In this document: positions 1 to 11,659 of the stretch, piece after piece
How positions within the stretch are numbered: the first letter of the stretch is position 1
Layout: each line of letters opens with the position of its first letter
Source of the DNA: Loxodes magnus
Taxonomy: Eukaryota; Ciliophora; Karyorelictea; Loxodida; Loxodidae
NCBI GenBank assembly: GCA_946699065.1
Contig: CAMPDV010000207.1
Span: 248,001-312,000, forward strand
Length of the DNA stretch: 64,000 nt
Direction: 5' to 3'
Made by a program: the position numbers and the translations under genes
The notes under the pieces: model-generated
The model's input: only the letters and a program-made list of their open reading frames with translations
Databases searched by the model: none
Told to the model about the DNA's origin: nothing

Positions 1-2
1 GA

Positions 3-323
3 TTTTAACCTTACTTAGAAATTCCAAAGATTACAGCCTCACTGAGAAGAATCAAGATATGACAATTATGATTTGACTTCCAAATATTAGCAAGAGGAGA
101 AAAGAAGCAATTTGAAAGGATCTACGACCCGGAAAAGCCAAATAAATACGATATCAAAGATTCTGATAAGAAAAGACTTCTACAATCTCTAATATGTGGT
201 CAACCAAATAAAAGTAACGTCACAATTATGTCAGGTTATGAAATAAAAAAAATTGCCATATCTTTCATATTAAATAATCTTTTTATGCTAACAACTTATA
301 TAAATTTCATAATTAAGATATGA
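3..323 (+). CDS. C-terminal part of an unidentified protein
   Basis: The reading frame enters from the left edge and runs about 106 codons to TGA at 321-323, with TAA/TAG read as Gln and one internal TGA as Trp. The segment is richer in G/C than its surroundings and encodes a charged stretch (FERIYDPEKPNKYDIKDSDK), then a hydrophobic C-terminus rich in Ile, Leu and Phe. The other two frames on this strand give less protein-like sequence. No domain is recognised and the N-terminus lies outside the window. It could be the end of a single-copy gene, because no second copy is seen here. Confidence 0.5.
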
Positions 324-544
324 ACGTCATTTAATTTTTTAAAATCTCCACTGAGTCGAAATTAAAAAATAATTGAGATTAACGCAATTAAAGAAAAATT
401 AAAAAGTCATAAAAAATAATTTTAGTTACAAATATTTTTTAGTAAATAAAGGTAAAAAATTAAAAATAATTTTATAAGTATAAGTAATTTTTGAATATAA
501 ATAAAGGCTAAACTTAAAAATTTTTTATTTTAATTTAAAGTATT
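324..544. other. AT-rich spacer, no gene seen
   Basis: This lies between the end of the left-edge gene and the kelch1-a remnant. It is almost pure A/T with homopolymer runs. No open frame with protein-like composition was seen on either strand. Confidence 0.5.
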
Positions 545-1497
545 TGAGTTAAGCAACTTATGAAGAAAATGTTTTAGACCATACTCCTTTTTTTATTTCG
601 TAAATAAAAAGATTACATATATGATTAAACTGATATACATAATTTTATTGACATAGAGGATTTGCTACTAAATAGCAACCACTTCCTTCGAAAGCAATTC
701 CATGTTAATAGCATTTTTCTTTAATTATATCAAATATTTAAGTTTTCAAAATTTTATTTCAGTTGTTATAAACTAGAATAGATTGTTTACTTGGTAGATC
801 AGAAGACATAGTAGTAGCTTTAACAGGCAAAGATTCATTTAATTATTCTCACTAGTTACTTTACATTTGAAATCTTCTTATATTACTGACATATTCTTAT
901 TAAGAGTGAAATCCTCCAAAAACGTAGATATAAGGTAATTTGATATTTGTTCCAAATCCTGTTATATATTAACCAGTCTATAATATATCTTAGATTAAAA
1001 AATTATTTTATCTTTATTTTAGATTAAGCATTTCACATGAATTTGTATTATATCCACTAAGAAAAAACATTTAATCTTTGTTAAAAGCAACTCCATGGAA
1101 TTGCCTTGCAAACTTCATTCACTTTCTTCACAACTCTCAAAATTGAAAAGATCAATCTATTTTAATTTAATCCACCAGAAATAATCAAATCGTATTCGTT
1201 TACCTGCGATACTCTTTACTAATTTGAACTAAGAGGTTATATTTGTTTTTGAGATTTATTTATTCTTGAATATTTTATTTTATACTCGTATAAGATGCAA
1301 GAATTATAAAGAAATGTCTTATAAACTTTGATATAATCATAAGCATAGCTTGGACATATTTCGTACTTTATATTTCCTAATCCTAATTTTTAAAAACTAT
1401 ATCTTCAATCCTTATAGTTCTCTCTAAGAATTTTTCTAAGAAAAATGATCTTAACTATATTAAGCTATTTACTGGATTTGTAAATCTCTTAATCCAT
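545..1497 (-). pseudogene. kelch1-a: degenerate kelch-like gene
   Basis: This copy of the kelch1 family starts at ATG 1497-1495. The N-terminal block IIFLRKILREN and the motif KYEICP match the intact copies. At least two single-base indels lie near 1140-1180, in the region after the first GG kelch motif. The frame then recovers and reads conserved kelch segments (YIYVFGGFHSQQEY; Trp codons written TGA in 'NQWEQL' and 'YNNWNK'). The conserved TGA stop after 'KKGVWS' is absent, so the frame runs on into spacer. It is preceded on the same strand by an X-family gene (1560-2153). It is probably a decayed member rather than an expressed gene. Confidence 0.75.
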
Positions 1498-1559
1498 TTT
1501 TATAAACAATTTGATTGAAAAATTTAATAAAATAAAGCTTTTTTTTAAATATTTTATTT

Positions 1560-2153
1560 TTATAAATTCCATTTTTAATGTAAAAATTCAAAAATAATGT
1601 GTTTAATCATTATATTTATCAGCATTCTTTTTTTAATGGTATCTTTCATAAACCTTAAGTTTTCATCAATCTCGTTTTAAAAATATTTAACTTTTCTCCA
1701 TTCTTGAAATAAATTAAAATGATTACCTGTAATAAAATTTTATCTTGCATCAGCAATTTTTGAGTATTTTAGAGTCCTAAAACATTTCATTACTTATTCT
1801 TACTATACTTCCAAGAATTTTTGTTTTTAGCATTTGAATTTTTATGTAAAAAGATCCAAATAATGTTAATTTTATAGTGATAACATTTTATTTTTACTTT
1901 TTCATAAATATCTAGTAAGATTTAAATTCGTTTTTATTCTATTTATTTATCTATCTCTTCTTAAAAATTAACTTGAGACTTTTTTCCTTTAGTATACTGC
2001 CTTAAATTAATGCTTATTGTGTAAAAATTTTCGGCTATCTTACAAATATTTAATGAGAAACAATTATAAATGATTTTAAATTAAAGATAATATAAGAGTA
2101 ATAGAAAATGAACATGTTATATCTTATATTATATCTTCAAGCTATTTCAACAT
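1560..2153 (-). CDS. X-a: unknown gene upstream of kelch1-a
   Basis: With TAA/TAG as Gln and one TGA as Trp, the frame from ATG 2153-2151 stays open across about 190 codons. It is homologous to the intact X gene at 10050-10607: both share an N-terminal MLKQ(L/F)E..IQDI block, a central INRIK block, a QQEQV block and a C-terminal ENL motif. No TGA stop is met before the downstream kelch gene begins, so the true end is uncertain. The protein is basic and Lys/Gln/Leu-rich, with no signal peptide or known domain that I can see. Repetition of the X-kelch1 pair at other loci is the main evidence that it is a real gene. Confidence 0.5.
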
Positions 2154-2228
2154 AAATAAGGCTAAGTCAACTCTTAGTTTTACCAGTTAATGGAATTAAA
2201 CTTTCTTGATTCAATATTAAAATGAAAA

Positions 2229-2900
2229 ATGATATGGTGGGTTGAAATTTCTCTAACTAAGAATAAAAAAATCTTTCATAAAGATTCAAGTGATGATTGA
2301 ACTTCTAAAGAACAAACTTAACATATTAAGAAAGCTTATGCTAAATTAATAAATAAAAATATAGATTTATGAGGAAGTTTAATATTCATTTTAATTACAC
2401 TCTCAAAAAAGATTCAAAGCAAAGACTAGAAAATAATATCTAAAATAAAAATTTAAATCCAAATAATGAAAAAAGAACTAAATTTTTTTATTTTCACTTA
2501 GGTTAATAGAAATGACTAAATAATTAGCGTCTTAGAAAGTGTTTAGAAATTAAAAGATTAAATTAAAAAATTTATTACCACAACCATAAAGCTTAACTAA
2601 GATCTTAAGAAGTATAATGAATAACTGAAATAACTAAAAATTAAAATTTATTAGAGTATAAAAATAAAAAAATTTATTTAGCTTTTCATTGTAAAAATAA
2701 GGCAAAATTTGTATAATAAATATATGTTAAGTTAATCTTAAAAAATACTCATAATTCTAGTTTACTACCTTTATAAAAGTAAACAATAACAGATTACAGA
2801 CATTATATAATCACTAAGACTAACTACTAAACAATTCTTATTTCTGTTTTATTTTCTCTTATTTACTAGATTTATAACATATTTTTTGAAATATCATTTT
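2229..2900 (+). CDS. possible coiled-coil ORF, low confidence
   Basis: From ATG 2229 this frame stays open for more than 200 codons with only two TGA codons (in 'DDWTSK' and 'DLWGSL' if read as Trp). The middle (about 2520-2650) reads as a Lys/Gln/Leu coiled coil (SVQKLKDQIKK, QDLKKYNEQLKQLK). The later part is hydrophobic and AT-driven and may not be coding. It is divergent from X-a, about 75 bases away. In a genome where only TGA stops, long frames arise easily by chance, so this is tentative. Confidence 0.25.
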
Positions 2901-2989
2901 ATCTCTTAGAATTAGAAAAATTTTAATTCAAAAATATACTTTGTATCCCTAATTATTTATATTCTTATTCGTTACTAAAATAATTAAAT

Positions 2990-3030
2990 GGAGTATATTT
3001 ACGTGTGCTTTTAATAATTACTTAGGATTT
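2990..3030 (+). promoter_or_regulatory. kelch2 upstream motif (copy a)
   Basis: The sequence TTTACGTGTGCTTTT followed by an AT-rich stretch lies 20-60 bases before the kelch2-a ATG. It is a diverged form of the motif seen before the other kelch2 copies (see 27959-28000). Confidence 0.35.
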
Positions 3031-3048
3031 CCAAAATTTATAAAATAA

Positions 3049-3983
3049 ATGTATAAATAAAAAAATCAGCTTATTAAGATTTTATTACTTAGAAAGCTTT
3101 TAAGTGAATCTCAGAAATATAATGGAGACTAAATATTTGGTAAACTTGAAATAGAAGTGACTAAATATGAGCTCTGTTCTAATCTTAAAGATTCTAGGAA
3201 TTCCTAATTTATTTCTACTCTAAAATAGGATTCAGACAATAAAATTACTAAGCAAACTCGTTATAATGAATTCAAAAACGAAAATATAGATAATTTTTTA
3301 CTAGTATAACTTTTTTTGTTGAGCAAATTTATAATGATGCTCTATTAATTTCAGGTGGCTGGAAAGAAAACAAAATAAAATTTTTGATTCATAATTTAAA
3401 TAATGGGCCTATAATTTTGAATGCATTAAGGAAGAAAACTTCATGGAACAAATTTTGATAAATCAAGCTTTATTTTTATCATTTCAGGATAACAATTTAA
3501 AAACAACCAGCAAATAAACTAGTCTGGATGTGAAATTATCAATTGGGAAACTGAGTAATGCCTGTAACTAAATTCTATAGAAATACCTGTTTACTATTTT
3601 GGATGCGATTAAACTACTTCGTAACTTTATGTGTTTGGAGGATTTTAATTTTCTCCCTAAAAAGCAGTTAATACGCCTTAGATATATGGCAAAACTTAAG
3701 ATACATTAAAAAAAGTGAAATTTAATTAGATATAATAGCCACCACTTCAGCTATTTATATACCTTATAAAAGATAATTTCTTATATATAACAATGGGTTC
3801 TATAATCTTGATATTTCGTTATTTGATCTTAAAAAATAATAAAATAAAAGAGCAATTCCCAGCAGAAAACCTCAATTCAATTCAACTAATTTTAAGCAGA
3901 AATACTATTTTTGAATTTGATGGAAATAGTAATTATTTAGCTATGATTTGAGTAGCAAAAGATGGAGACAGGTTGAAGTTTGA
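3049..3983 (+). pseudogene. kelch2-a: degenerate kelch-like gene
   Basis: This aligns over its whole length with intact kelch2 genes. The first 80 codons are in frame (LIKILLLRKLL; TKYELCSNLKDSR). Frameshifts follow near 3310 (a T run) and near 3430-3470. At the position where most copies have an in-frame TGA (Trp) it has TTA. The C-terminal end 'DLSSKDGDR'-like region and the terminal TGA at 3981-3983 remain recognisable. Several indels make translation of a full protein unlikely. Confidence 0.8.
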
Positions 3984-4955
3984 TAAATTAATCTGTCTTA
4001 ATAATTAAGTATAAACATATTACGATAACTATTAAAATATCTTTTAATGAAAATCACTTAAATTATTTACATATCCCAATAATTAATTTAAAACATAAGT
4101 GAGTACTTCCATTAAGATTAAATTAATCCAATGCTTTTGATTTAAATATTAAGTATCTTGAAATGATTGGATATAGAAAATATTTATTGAGATAACTAAA
4201 TAAAATATTAAAATTGATGAGAGTAAAGAAAAATACACTTAATGTTATGTGACAAAACTATAAAATATGAAAGATTATAACTAAATATATGGAAAAATTT
4301 ATTATATACAGTCCCAAATTAATTTATATTTTGATACTGCTATTTAATAAATTATATTGAAATAAATAAGGTAAAATTTAATTTTAATATAAAAAATAAT
4401 TATAAAAATGGTATAAAATAGTTCAAAAGAAATACAATTTTAAAACTTATTTAAAACACTTCAATGTATAATCTTAAGCTAAATAAATTAAAATATTTTA
4501 TCAATGTAAAAATTATTTAGAGATAAAGTAGTTAACATTTTTCAATTAGAATGAATGTTTATCTATTATTGGAAGTTAAATTAGCTATACAGTCACAATT
4601 ATTGCTTAAGCAATCGTTGAAAAAAGGTAAGTATAAATCTATTTATTTTTTATTTTGATCATTTCTTAAAAATAATTTTCATTTTTATTATAATTTCACA
4701 AAATTATTAAATCAAAAAATTTGTAATTAGGGAATTAATAAAAAAGATTAAATATAAAATAAAGAAATATTATTTAAAAAAAAGTATTTATTTTATTGAA
4801 TTTTTAAATAAATAAAAGCTAAACATATTTTAAGTAGAAAATAGAGAAATGCTTTTTATTGATGAGATATATTAAGAAATCAATTTCGAAAATTTTGAAT
4901 AAAGAATAATATAAAAAGATTAAATAAAATAAGAAGTTTTTAGGATTAAGATTAA
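3984..4955. other. AT-rich region, no supported gene
   Basis: About 1 kb of A/T-dominated sequence. A short stretch near 4570-4625 has higher complexity and contains the 14-base palindrome ATTGCTTAAGCAAT (4601-4614). It can be read as about 18 protein-like residues, but nothing extends it. No repeat family of this window was recognised here. Confidence 0.4.
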
Positions 4956-4959
4956 TAAA

Positions 4960-5290
4960 TTTGGTTTGCTTAAGAGCTCAGGATTTTGGACTTCCAGAAA
5001 TAATTATGTATAATACATAGGATCCTCTCGAGAAGCTATGTTTGAGGATTGATCTTCTCCACCTGATCTGTAGATATTGCTAAGTCATCATCTACTATGC
5101 AATACAATGCAGGCACTGCGAAAGATTAGACTTAAATCTTCCTTGATGATGCTTCATGTTTTTGGAAAGATAAATAGGTACGATATCTCGTGAAATAAAA
5201 TAAAAGGTACAATTAGCCAAAATAATAACTTGAATTTTGGTTCCTTGTGTCATTACTTCAGTGCCATATTTTATTTTATCTGCTAAAAAT
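4960..5290 (+). pseudogene. Cys-rich gene fragment, copy 1
   Basis: This is a block of higher G/C in AT-rich surroundings. One frame reads FGLPEIIMYN, then PLEKLCLRIDLLH, then a Cys/His cluster ending CRHCERLDLNLP and tandem TGA TGA near 5145. A diverged homologue lies in opposite orientation at 11660-11960 and shares FGLPEI, EKLCLRI and HCERLD. The homology continues to about 5285, past the TGAs. The spaced Cys pairs suggest a zinc-binding segment, but no named family is recognised. It is probably a relic of a duplicated gene or element. Confidence 0.45.
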
Positions 5291-5299
5291 AATTAAATG

Positions 5300-5870
5300 G
5301 TAAGCATCTCTAATTAATAATATTAATTAGCGCAGTTAAAATAAAAAGGTATTACCATATTGCATGCTAATAAAAAAACATAAAATGATAATATTTGAAG
5401 TGCCTAAGTAGTTAAAAGTGTTTAAGCAACTAATTCGATTAAAATATTTAAAGAGATAAAATTAGAATATCAATTTGATTGGTTTTATATTTTTTTGTTT
5501 AGCATTATGTTAAAAAATCTTTTTGCTAGCATTTTTTTCGCTTAACTACAACTCTATTATATTTTGTTAAAATGTTCAATATTTTTATCTATAAAAAATG
5601 AAATAATAATAAATTTTTTTCAAAATAATCTAATCTAATAATTTAAATCCACAACTGAAGAAAATTGTTTCTTTAAGATTCTTTTATATAATCAAATTTT
5701 AATAAAAACGCTTAATTTTTTAATATCCTTTTATATATATTATTCTAATTTTCTTCTTAATATTTTATAAAATAATTGAAATTAATTCTGGTATTTTTGA
5801 GTCTTCTTCATCCTTTTAAATAAAAATTTTAATATTATAATTTTTATTTTAAGAGAAAGAAGATTTAATA
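5300..5870. other. AT-rich spacer, no gene seen
   Basis: Low-complexity A/T sequence between the Cys-rich fragment and the GC-richer ORF at 5877. No protein-like frame or shared repeat was noticed. Confidence 0.4.
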
Positions 5871-5876
5871 GAAAAT

Positions 5877-6062
5877 ATGGAATGACCTAACCTAATTTTA
5901 CCCAACCAGGAATGGAGAAATTTATAAGAAGAAAGCAAGCTATATGAAGAGACAACCATTCCGAAAACTTGACAGTGAAGGGAGGAGAAGACCACCTAGA
6001 GATCAAGTTCCTATTGGTTGGATAGGGAAGTAGGAAGCTTTTAAGTAGACGATCCTTCTTTA
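5877..6062 (+). CDS. short GC-richer ORF fragment
   Basis: From ATG 5877 a frame of about 60 codons falls exactly on a patch of higher G/C that ends near 6062. It starts MEWPNLILPNQEWRNLQEE (second codon pair GAA TGA, TGA as Trp) and includes YEETTIPKTWQWREEK with TGA-coded Trp residues. The frame continues into A/T sequence without a nearby TGA. The composition change suggests an exon-like or element-derived segment. No family was recognised and no second copy was found in the window. Confidence 0.35.
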
Positions 6063-7508
6063 ACACTTTAATCTAATTTAATAATTTTTATTTTAAGTAT
6101 ATTAATTAATTATTTATTTATTTTAATGCTTTTAAAAATGAATACTTCTTAATATATAAACTTATATTTTTATAGCTTGAATCTTAACTATGGCGAAATT
6201 ATGTTTGAGATAATTCTATTTATATACTTTTAAATTATTAAAATAATTTAAATTTTACAACATGTTTTTCAATACTTATTAAGCTTTTTTTGATTTGTTA
6301 TTTATTTCAGAATATTCATTTGTGCTTCTAAATCTTAAGTTAAGCAACCTGAATTCTCATTTCCATTTTCTAACAAATTTATTTATTTTATTATTCTTAA
6401 TTAAATTTCATCATTCCTTTTTGTAGTTTTCAGTTCTCACCATAATTTCTTTATTTTGAGATATATTTCTAACAAGCTTAAGTGTTTAATTTATTTTAAT
6501 TTTTATCTGTGCCGAGTGTAGACGCCCATGAGAAGCTTCATATCTAGTTGCTTTTTATTTAATAGATTGACTTTATTTCGCCACTTGATCATATTTTTAA
6601 TCAAAACATAAATATTTTAGAACTTTTCATTTTTACTTAATTAACTTTTTATCAAAGTAAATAAAAAATGTATTCTAAGAGTTAAATATAACTAAAAAAG
6701 TAATTTTGGAATCAGTTAAAAGAACAAAATTTTAATTTTTAATACTTAGGAAATTTTACTTACTTTATAATAACTTTTTGCTTAATTATTTAGGCGGTTG
6801 ATTTACAGGTTATTAGTCGTTAAATTTAATTTAGACTGAATTCGATTCCCCACTTAGAAGTTAATTACAATTTGTCGCTATTCTTTAAAGATATAATGGT
6901 CATATAATTTTTTAAATATTCTACTCTTACGTTTTAAAAAGAATAAATAAGATTAGTTATAAATTAAATAGATAATTGCTATTCTATTTTCCATTTTATC
7001 ATTTTAAATAAAAAGTATATGTCACAAATTAGGAATTTAGACTTTTGAAAAAAATTTTGAAATTAAGAGTGTGGAAATTTAATAGAAATTTGTTGTAAAG
7101 TCTTTTAAAAATTCTTAAGAAATTTCTTATTTTTTATTTAATAAATAAAGCTAAACAAATTTACTTTTTTATAGTTGCATACTTTTTTATTTAAAAGATG
7201 GATAATATTTTGCACAATATGCTATATTTAATAATTTCCATTAAAAACTAATTTTGGAATAACTAAATTTATCTCCATTAAATTATTTATTATATTATTT
7301 TTAAATATTTAAAGTAAAATGAAAATTAATAGAAATATAAGTAGATTAGATATAGTTTAAAAATATTAATTTTAATATAGAATGGTTGTATGGATACTAT
7401 TAATAAAAACTAAAGGTATTTAAGTTTAAAATTATAAATTTAATTTACTAATGATAAGTATCTTTATATCAAAGTTTTGATTATAGTTTGATGTAAATTA
7501 ATTATATC
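6063..7508. other. AT-rich region, no supported gene
   Basis: About 1.4 kb without a convincing gene. Around 6500-6550 there is a short patch with more G/C (GTGCCGAGTGTAGACGCCCA), which I could not relate to anything. The rest is A/T homopolymer-rich sequence. Confidence 0.4.
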
Positions 7509-7539
7509 ATAACAAAATGCAAATTTTGCATTTTGTTAT
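7509..7539. repeat. 31-base inverted repeat (15-bp arms, 1-base spacer)
   Basis: ATAACAAAATGCAAA is followed by one T and then its exact reverse complement. Such a perfect palindrome stands out even in A/T-rich DNA. It could form a cruciform or an RNA hairpin. It lies in an intergenic stretch about 385 bases downstream of the minus-strand ORF ending at 7924. Confidence 0.75.
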
Positions 7540-7923
7540 TTTATCATTTAGAAAAAAAACAAAATTAGTAATTTAGATTTTATTTTAGTGTGAAGTTTTT
7601 AAATTTTTTAGCATGATCTAAAATATAAATAGTTTATTGTAATTTTCATTTTAGAAATTTGAAATTTATATTTTTATTAAGTAAAATATAGAAAAATAGA
7701 CTTATAAAAAAAGAAAATTTAAAAAGATTGTATACAAGCTTAAATTTTTATAAATTTTTCTAGTAAAATTTTTAATTTTCACATTCCTTCTTTTTTTATG
7801 CCTTATATATAAAAATTTCTTCAATTTTCTAATTATTAATTTTCTGAAAATAAAAGTCATAAATAAGCACTCTTTATAATTTTTTGATTAAATGAATAAT
7901 TTTAGCTTGCAGAAAAACTTAAT

Positions 7924-8724
7924 TCAAGAAAATAAAAAAGTATTTATTATATAATAATAAATTATAGTGCATCTAACTTTATTAGCCAAACCACTTTTAA
8001 GTTCAATTTGTTTTGTTTTATATCTCTTCTACTGCATCTTCGAAGTTTTTCATAGATTTCTTGCTCTTCTTTTTTTTAACTTTGTCTTGATTTTGCTCTG
8101 AATTTCAGTCAAACTTTCCTCTTTTTTTATTATGTATCATATAGCTCCTTTAAATATTTTTCCCATTTTTATGCTATTCAATTCCATTATTGATGCATAT
8201 AATTATATTCATTGATCAATTTCCTGTCTCAAAATTTACCTTTTCGCATGCAATATATTTAGGTCAGTTTTCTCCAAATTATTTTTTCCTCTATTCTTTA
8301 TTTTATATTAAACTGTTAACATTATCTTACTTGATGTTCTTTTCTCTTGTAGAATCAACATTTTAATAGATTTTTCTGCTTGAAGATATAGTCAAGTTTT
8401 TATCTTTCTCAATATCCATAAGGTCTTCATAGTTTTACTTTTTCTAGATTAATAATTGAGTTTATAAAGTAAATTAGTTGAATCTTTCTTCTATTCATTT
8501 TAATTTAAAACTTACTTATTACTTTTTCAATTTACAGTTTATTTCATTTTTAAATTAGATATTTCATGCTTAATCTTCTCTATGCTTTGTAGTTAGGTTT
8601 TAATTTTTTCTTTTAATTCGAAGATTTAATATTTAAACTCCAGTTCTCCAAAAGCTATTTTAAGTTTCTTTTTAGTAATTCATTGTTAAGTTTTTTTATT
8701 TTTTAAGGAAGAGTTATAATCCAT
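7924..8724 (-). CDS. coiled-coil ORF downstream of kelch1-b
   Basis: From ATG 8724-8722 the frame runs 266 codons to TGA 7926-7924, with about six in-frame TGA codons read as Trp. The N-terminal half is a Lys/Glu/Gln coiled coil (FELKEKIKTQLQSIEKIK). Near 8040-8110 another frame looks more protein-like (NFEDAVEEIQNKTN then TGA), so one or more frameshifts may split the gene. It lies 262 bases downstream of intact kelch1-b on the same strand. No domain beyond coiled coil is visible. It may be a decayed gene rather than an active one. Confidence 0.4.
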
Positions 8725-8985
8725 TTTCTATTATAAAGAACTTATTTAAGATATTTCAACATTGCCAAAAATTTATCCTTCTAGTATAAAAATAAATTCA
8801 ACTAGTTATTTTCATACTCTTGAAAGTTGAAAAAAAAATCTTTAAAATTAAGAACTAAATAAATTGAATCATACGATGAACATGATAGTGACATAGTTTA
8901 AAAGTTCTGAAAATTATAAAAAATGTAATAAAGCTTAAGATTAAATTTTAGATTTTAATATTTAAATTAATGTCAATTTTTTTCA

Positions 8986-9936
8986 TCAATTTACTTTTGA
9001 AGAAAATGCTTTGGTCCACATTCCATTTTTTATTTCGTAAATAAAAAGATCACAAGTATGATTAAACTGGTATACAAAACTTTACTACTATAGAGGATTT
9101 ACTGCTAAGCAAGCATCATTTCCTTCAAAAATGTTTCCATGCTAATAGCATTTTTCTTTTACTATATCAAATATTTAAGTTTCCAATATTTTATTTCAGT
9201 TGTTATAAACTAAAATAGATTGACTACTTGTATAATCAGAAGACATACTAGTTGTCTTTTTAGGTAAACATTCGCTTAATTCTTCTCATTGATTATCTTT
9301 TATTTAAAATCTTCTTATTTTATTAAGATATAATAATTAAGAATGATATCCTCCAAAAACATAGATATATGGTAGTTTTATATTTGCTCCGAATCCTCAT
9401 AAATTTTGATTATTTTAGAACATATCTTAAATTTAAATTGTACTTTATCGTTATTTTAGATTTATCATTTCACATGAATTTGTACAATTGCCACTAAGGA
9501 AAAACATTTATTCTTTGTTAAAAGCAACTCCATGTAATGCCCTTTTAAATTTCAATTAACTTTCTTCACAAGTATCTAAATTATAAAAGGTTAATCTATT
9601 TGAATTCAATCCACCAGAAATAATCAAATCGTTTTCGTTTATCTGTGATATTCTTGTATAATTTGAACTAACAGCCTCTATTTGTTTTGAGGATTATTCT
9701 ACTCTTTATTACTTTATGTCATACTCATATAAAAGACTGGTAGAATAAAGAAACGTCTTGTAAACTTTGATTTAGTTATAAGCGAAATTTGGACATATTT
9801 CGTACTTGATATTTCCTAGTCCTATCTTTTAGAAACTATAATTTCAATTTTTATAATTTTCTCTAAGAATTTTTCTAAGAAAAACGATCTTAACTACATT
9901 AAACTATTTACTGGATTTGTAAACCTCTTTATCCAT
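8986..9936 (-). CDS. kelch1-b: intact kelch-like protein, 316 aa
   Basis: The frame is fully open from ATG 9936-9934 to TGA 8988-8986, followed directly by a second TGA. The N-terminal block (VKIVFLRKIL, then KYEICP near residue 45) precedes four to five kelch-like blades. These are marked by 'LIISGG' near residue 108, 'FFLSG' near 148, 'YIYVFGG' near 196 and 'ILVYNN' near 246. Four internal TGA codons fall where kelch blades expect Trp (NQWEEL; YNNWNK); one Trp near residue 307 is TGG. Kelch proteins fold as beta-propellers and usually bind protein partners; the partner is unknown. No signal peptide or membrane segment is seen. Gene X-b lies 114 bases upstream on the same strand. Confidence 0.85.
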
Positions 9937-10049
9937 TTTTATAAATAAAAATTAAGTTTAAGCAAATAAATTAAAATAAAGCTTGTTACTATAATATTTC
10001 ATTTATTTATTCTATTTTTATAGCCTTCGATTTTAGTTAATATTAATAA

Positions 10050-10607
10050 TCATTTTTACTATTACCTTTAATCTAAATTCTTTGCATATGGAGGTTTTAT
10101 TACCTTTAAGTTTTCACATATAGTGCTAAAAATAGTTAACTTTTCTTTAATCTCAAAGTTATTTAATATTATTTCTAGTGATTTAGGTTTAACTTATTCC
10201 AAATTTTTTAGTTTCTTTATATCCTATAACATTTTTATTACTTGCTCTTATTATAATTAGCAAGGATTTACATTTTCATTCCTTAAATTTTTTGGTAAAA
10301 GAACTAAATAAAGTAAATAATCATTTTTTATAAAATTTAAGCTTATATTTTCCCATTTATCAAGTAGGATTTACTTTTTGATCCTGTTTATTTTAATTAC
10401 TCTACTAAAAATTTCGGAATTATAACTTTGAACATTTTTTCATTTAATATACTGACATAAACTAAATTTGTCCTACATTCTTTTTTAATCATTTAAGAAA
10501 TATTTAATGAGAAGCGGCTTTAACTTTTTTTAGTTAAATATTAAAGAAAAGTTCAAAAATTTTGGGTACTTTATGTCTTGTATTAAGTTTTCAAACTATT
10601 TCAACAT
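10050..10607 (-). CDS. X-b: intact unknown protein, 185 aa, paired with kelch1-b
   Basis: The frame is open from ATG 10607-10605 to TGA 10052-10050 with one internal TGA (in YIKWKNV), and ends 114 bases before the kelch1-b ATG on the same strand. The protein is Lys/Leu/Ile/Gln-rich and predicted helical (MLKQFENLIQDI at the start; LQQEQVIKMLQDIKKLK and ICENLKVIK towards the end). Diverged homologues lie directly upstream of kelch1-a, -c, -d, -e and -f, so the two genes move or duplicate together. I recognise no domain. Function may be linked to the kelch protein, but that is only inferred from the pairing. Confidence 0.65.
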
Positions 10608-10769
10608 AAAAAACACTAAATTTAAGTCTCAGATTTACCAATTTATGAACTAAATCTTTTTATCTTATTTTTTATCTAATCAATATAAAAAATTTAGCGC
10701 ATTAAAAATATCTCTTACTAGTCAACTTTAAATTTTTAGACTTTTTGATTAGTGACAAACCAAATAATG

Positions 10770-11440
10770 GTGACGCTATGTTAATAAATTATATTATACT
10801 CTGTTACACAATCTTTTAAAGCGAAAGTATATCTTTAAAAAATTGGTTTGAAAATCCCGAATTTTTATAATTTCATCATAAATTCCTTAAATTGCACATT
10901 TACTGTTATGTAGTGATGCTGTAGATAATAACATAAACTATATGTCTTATCAATGTTTTCTTTATCTCATTAGATAACATATCTCATATCTTTATCGTCT
11001 TATCTCTACTCTCTGATATTGCTCATTTATCGTCATTTGCTAAAGGTTTAGATTATGTATAAGATCTTTTTGACCTTAAAAGATAAAATTCAAATAACTC
11101 GTTATTTGGCATGTTGCAATTATCTAAATTGCAATAATTGAATCTGGATTTTATCCTAAGGAAATTATCTTAAATTGGTTTGCTACAGATCATACGATTT
11201 AGACTATGAATCACTTAAATATAAATTATTTATCCTTATTCCTATAAAGTTCCGTTAGAAAACCAATAATCTATATCATCCAAACATATTATCACAATCG
11301 GCGTTACCTATTCCATTTAAATGCTATTCTTTGACAAACTTTTTATTTTAAAGCTATTGCTAAACTTTTTTTCATTAAATGATATAAAAGCTAGCAAGAT
11401 CTCCGTATTTAAGAGATTAACTTAATTAAAAAGTTTCTTT
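10770..11440 (-). pseudogene. degenerate coding region, unidentified
   Basis: This 0.7-kb block is less A/T-biased than its surroundings. On the minus strand two frames alternate in looking protein-like, for example NYCNLDNCNMPNNELFEFYL near 11070-11150 and NLYLSDSQSKSYDLQQTNL near 11220. TAA/TAG-coded Gln is frequent and TGA is sparse. The switching of frames suggests indels in a former gene. No family was recognised. It lies upstream of X-b on the same strand. Confidence 0.3.
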
Positions 11441-11659
11441 CATCTTACGACAAAATTATTTTGATTTTTTCTTTTATTTGTATCTTAAACTTATTCCTAC
11501 TAATTTTTATATAGTTTCTAGATTAACTTTATGTAATTTGGATTTTAATTCATATTAGATGCCTAACAAATTTTAATATGCTGTAATTTTTTATTTTCAA
11601 TAACTTTCTTCATAGTTTTTTAATAAAAGAATGAAATAACATATTTAATAGGTATTTCA

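Noticed and set aside
4601-4614. 14-base palindrome ATTGCTTAAGCAAT
   Set aside because: Short palindromes are expected in DNA of this composition, and it has no partner.
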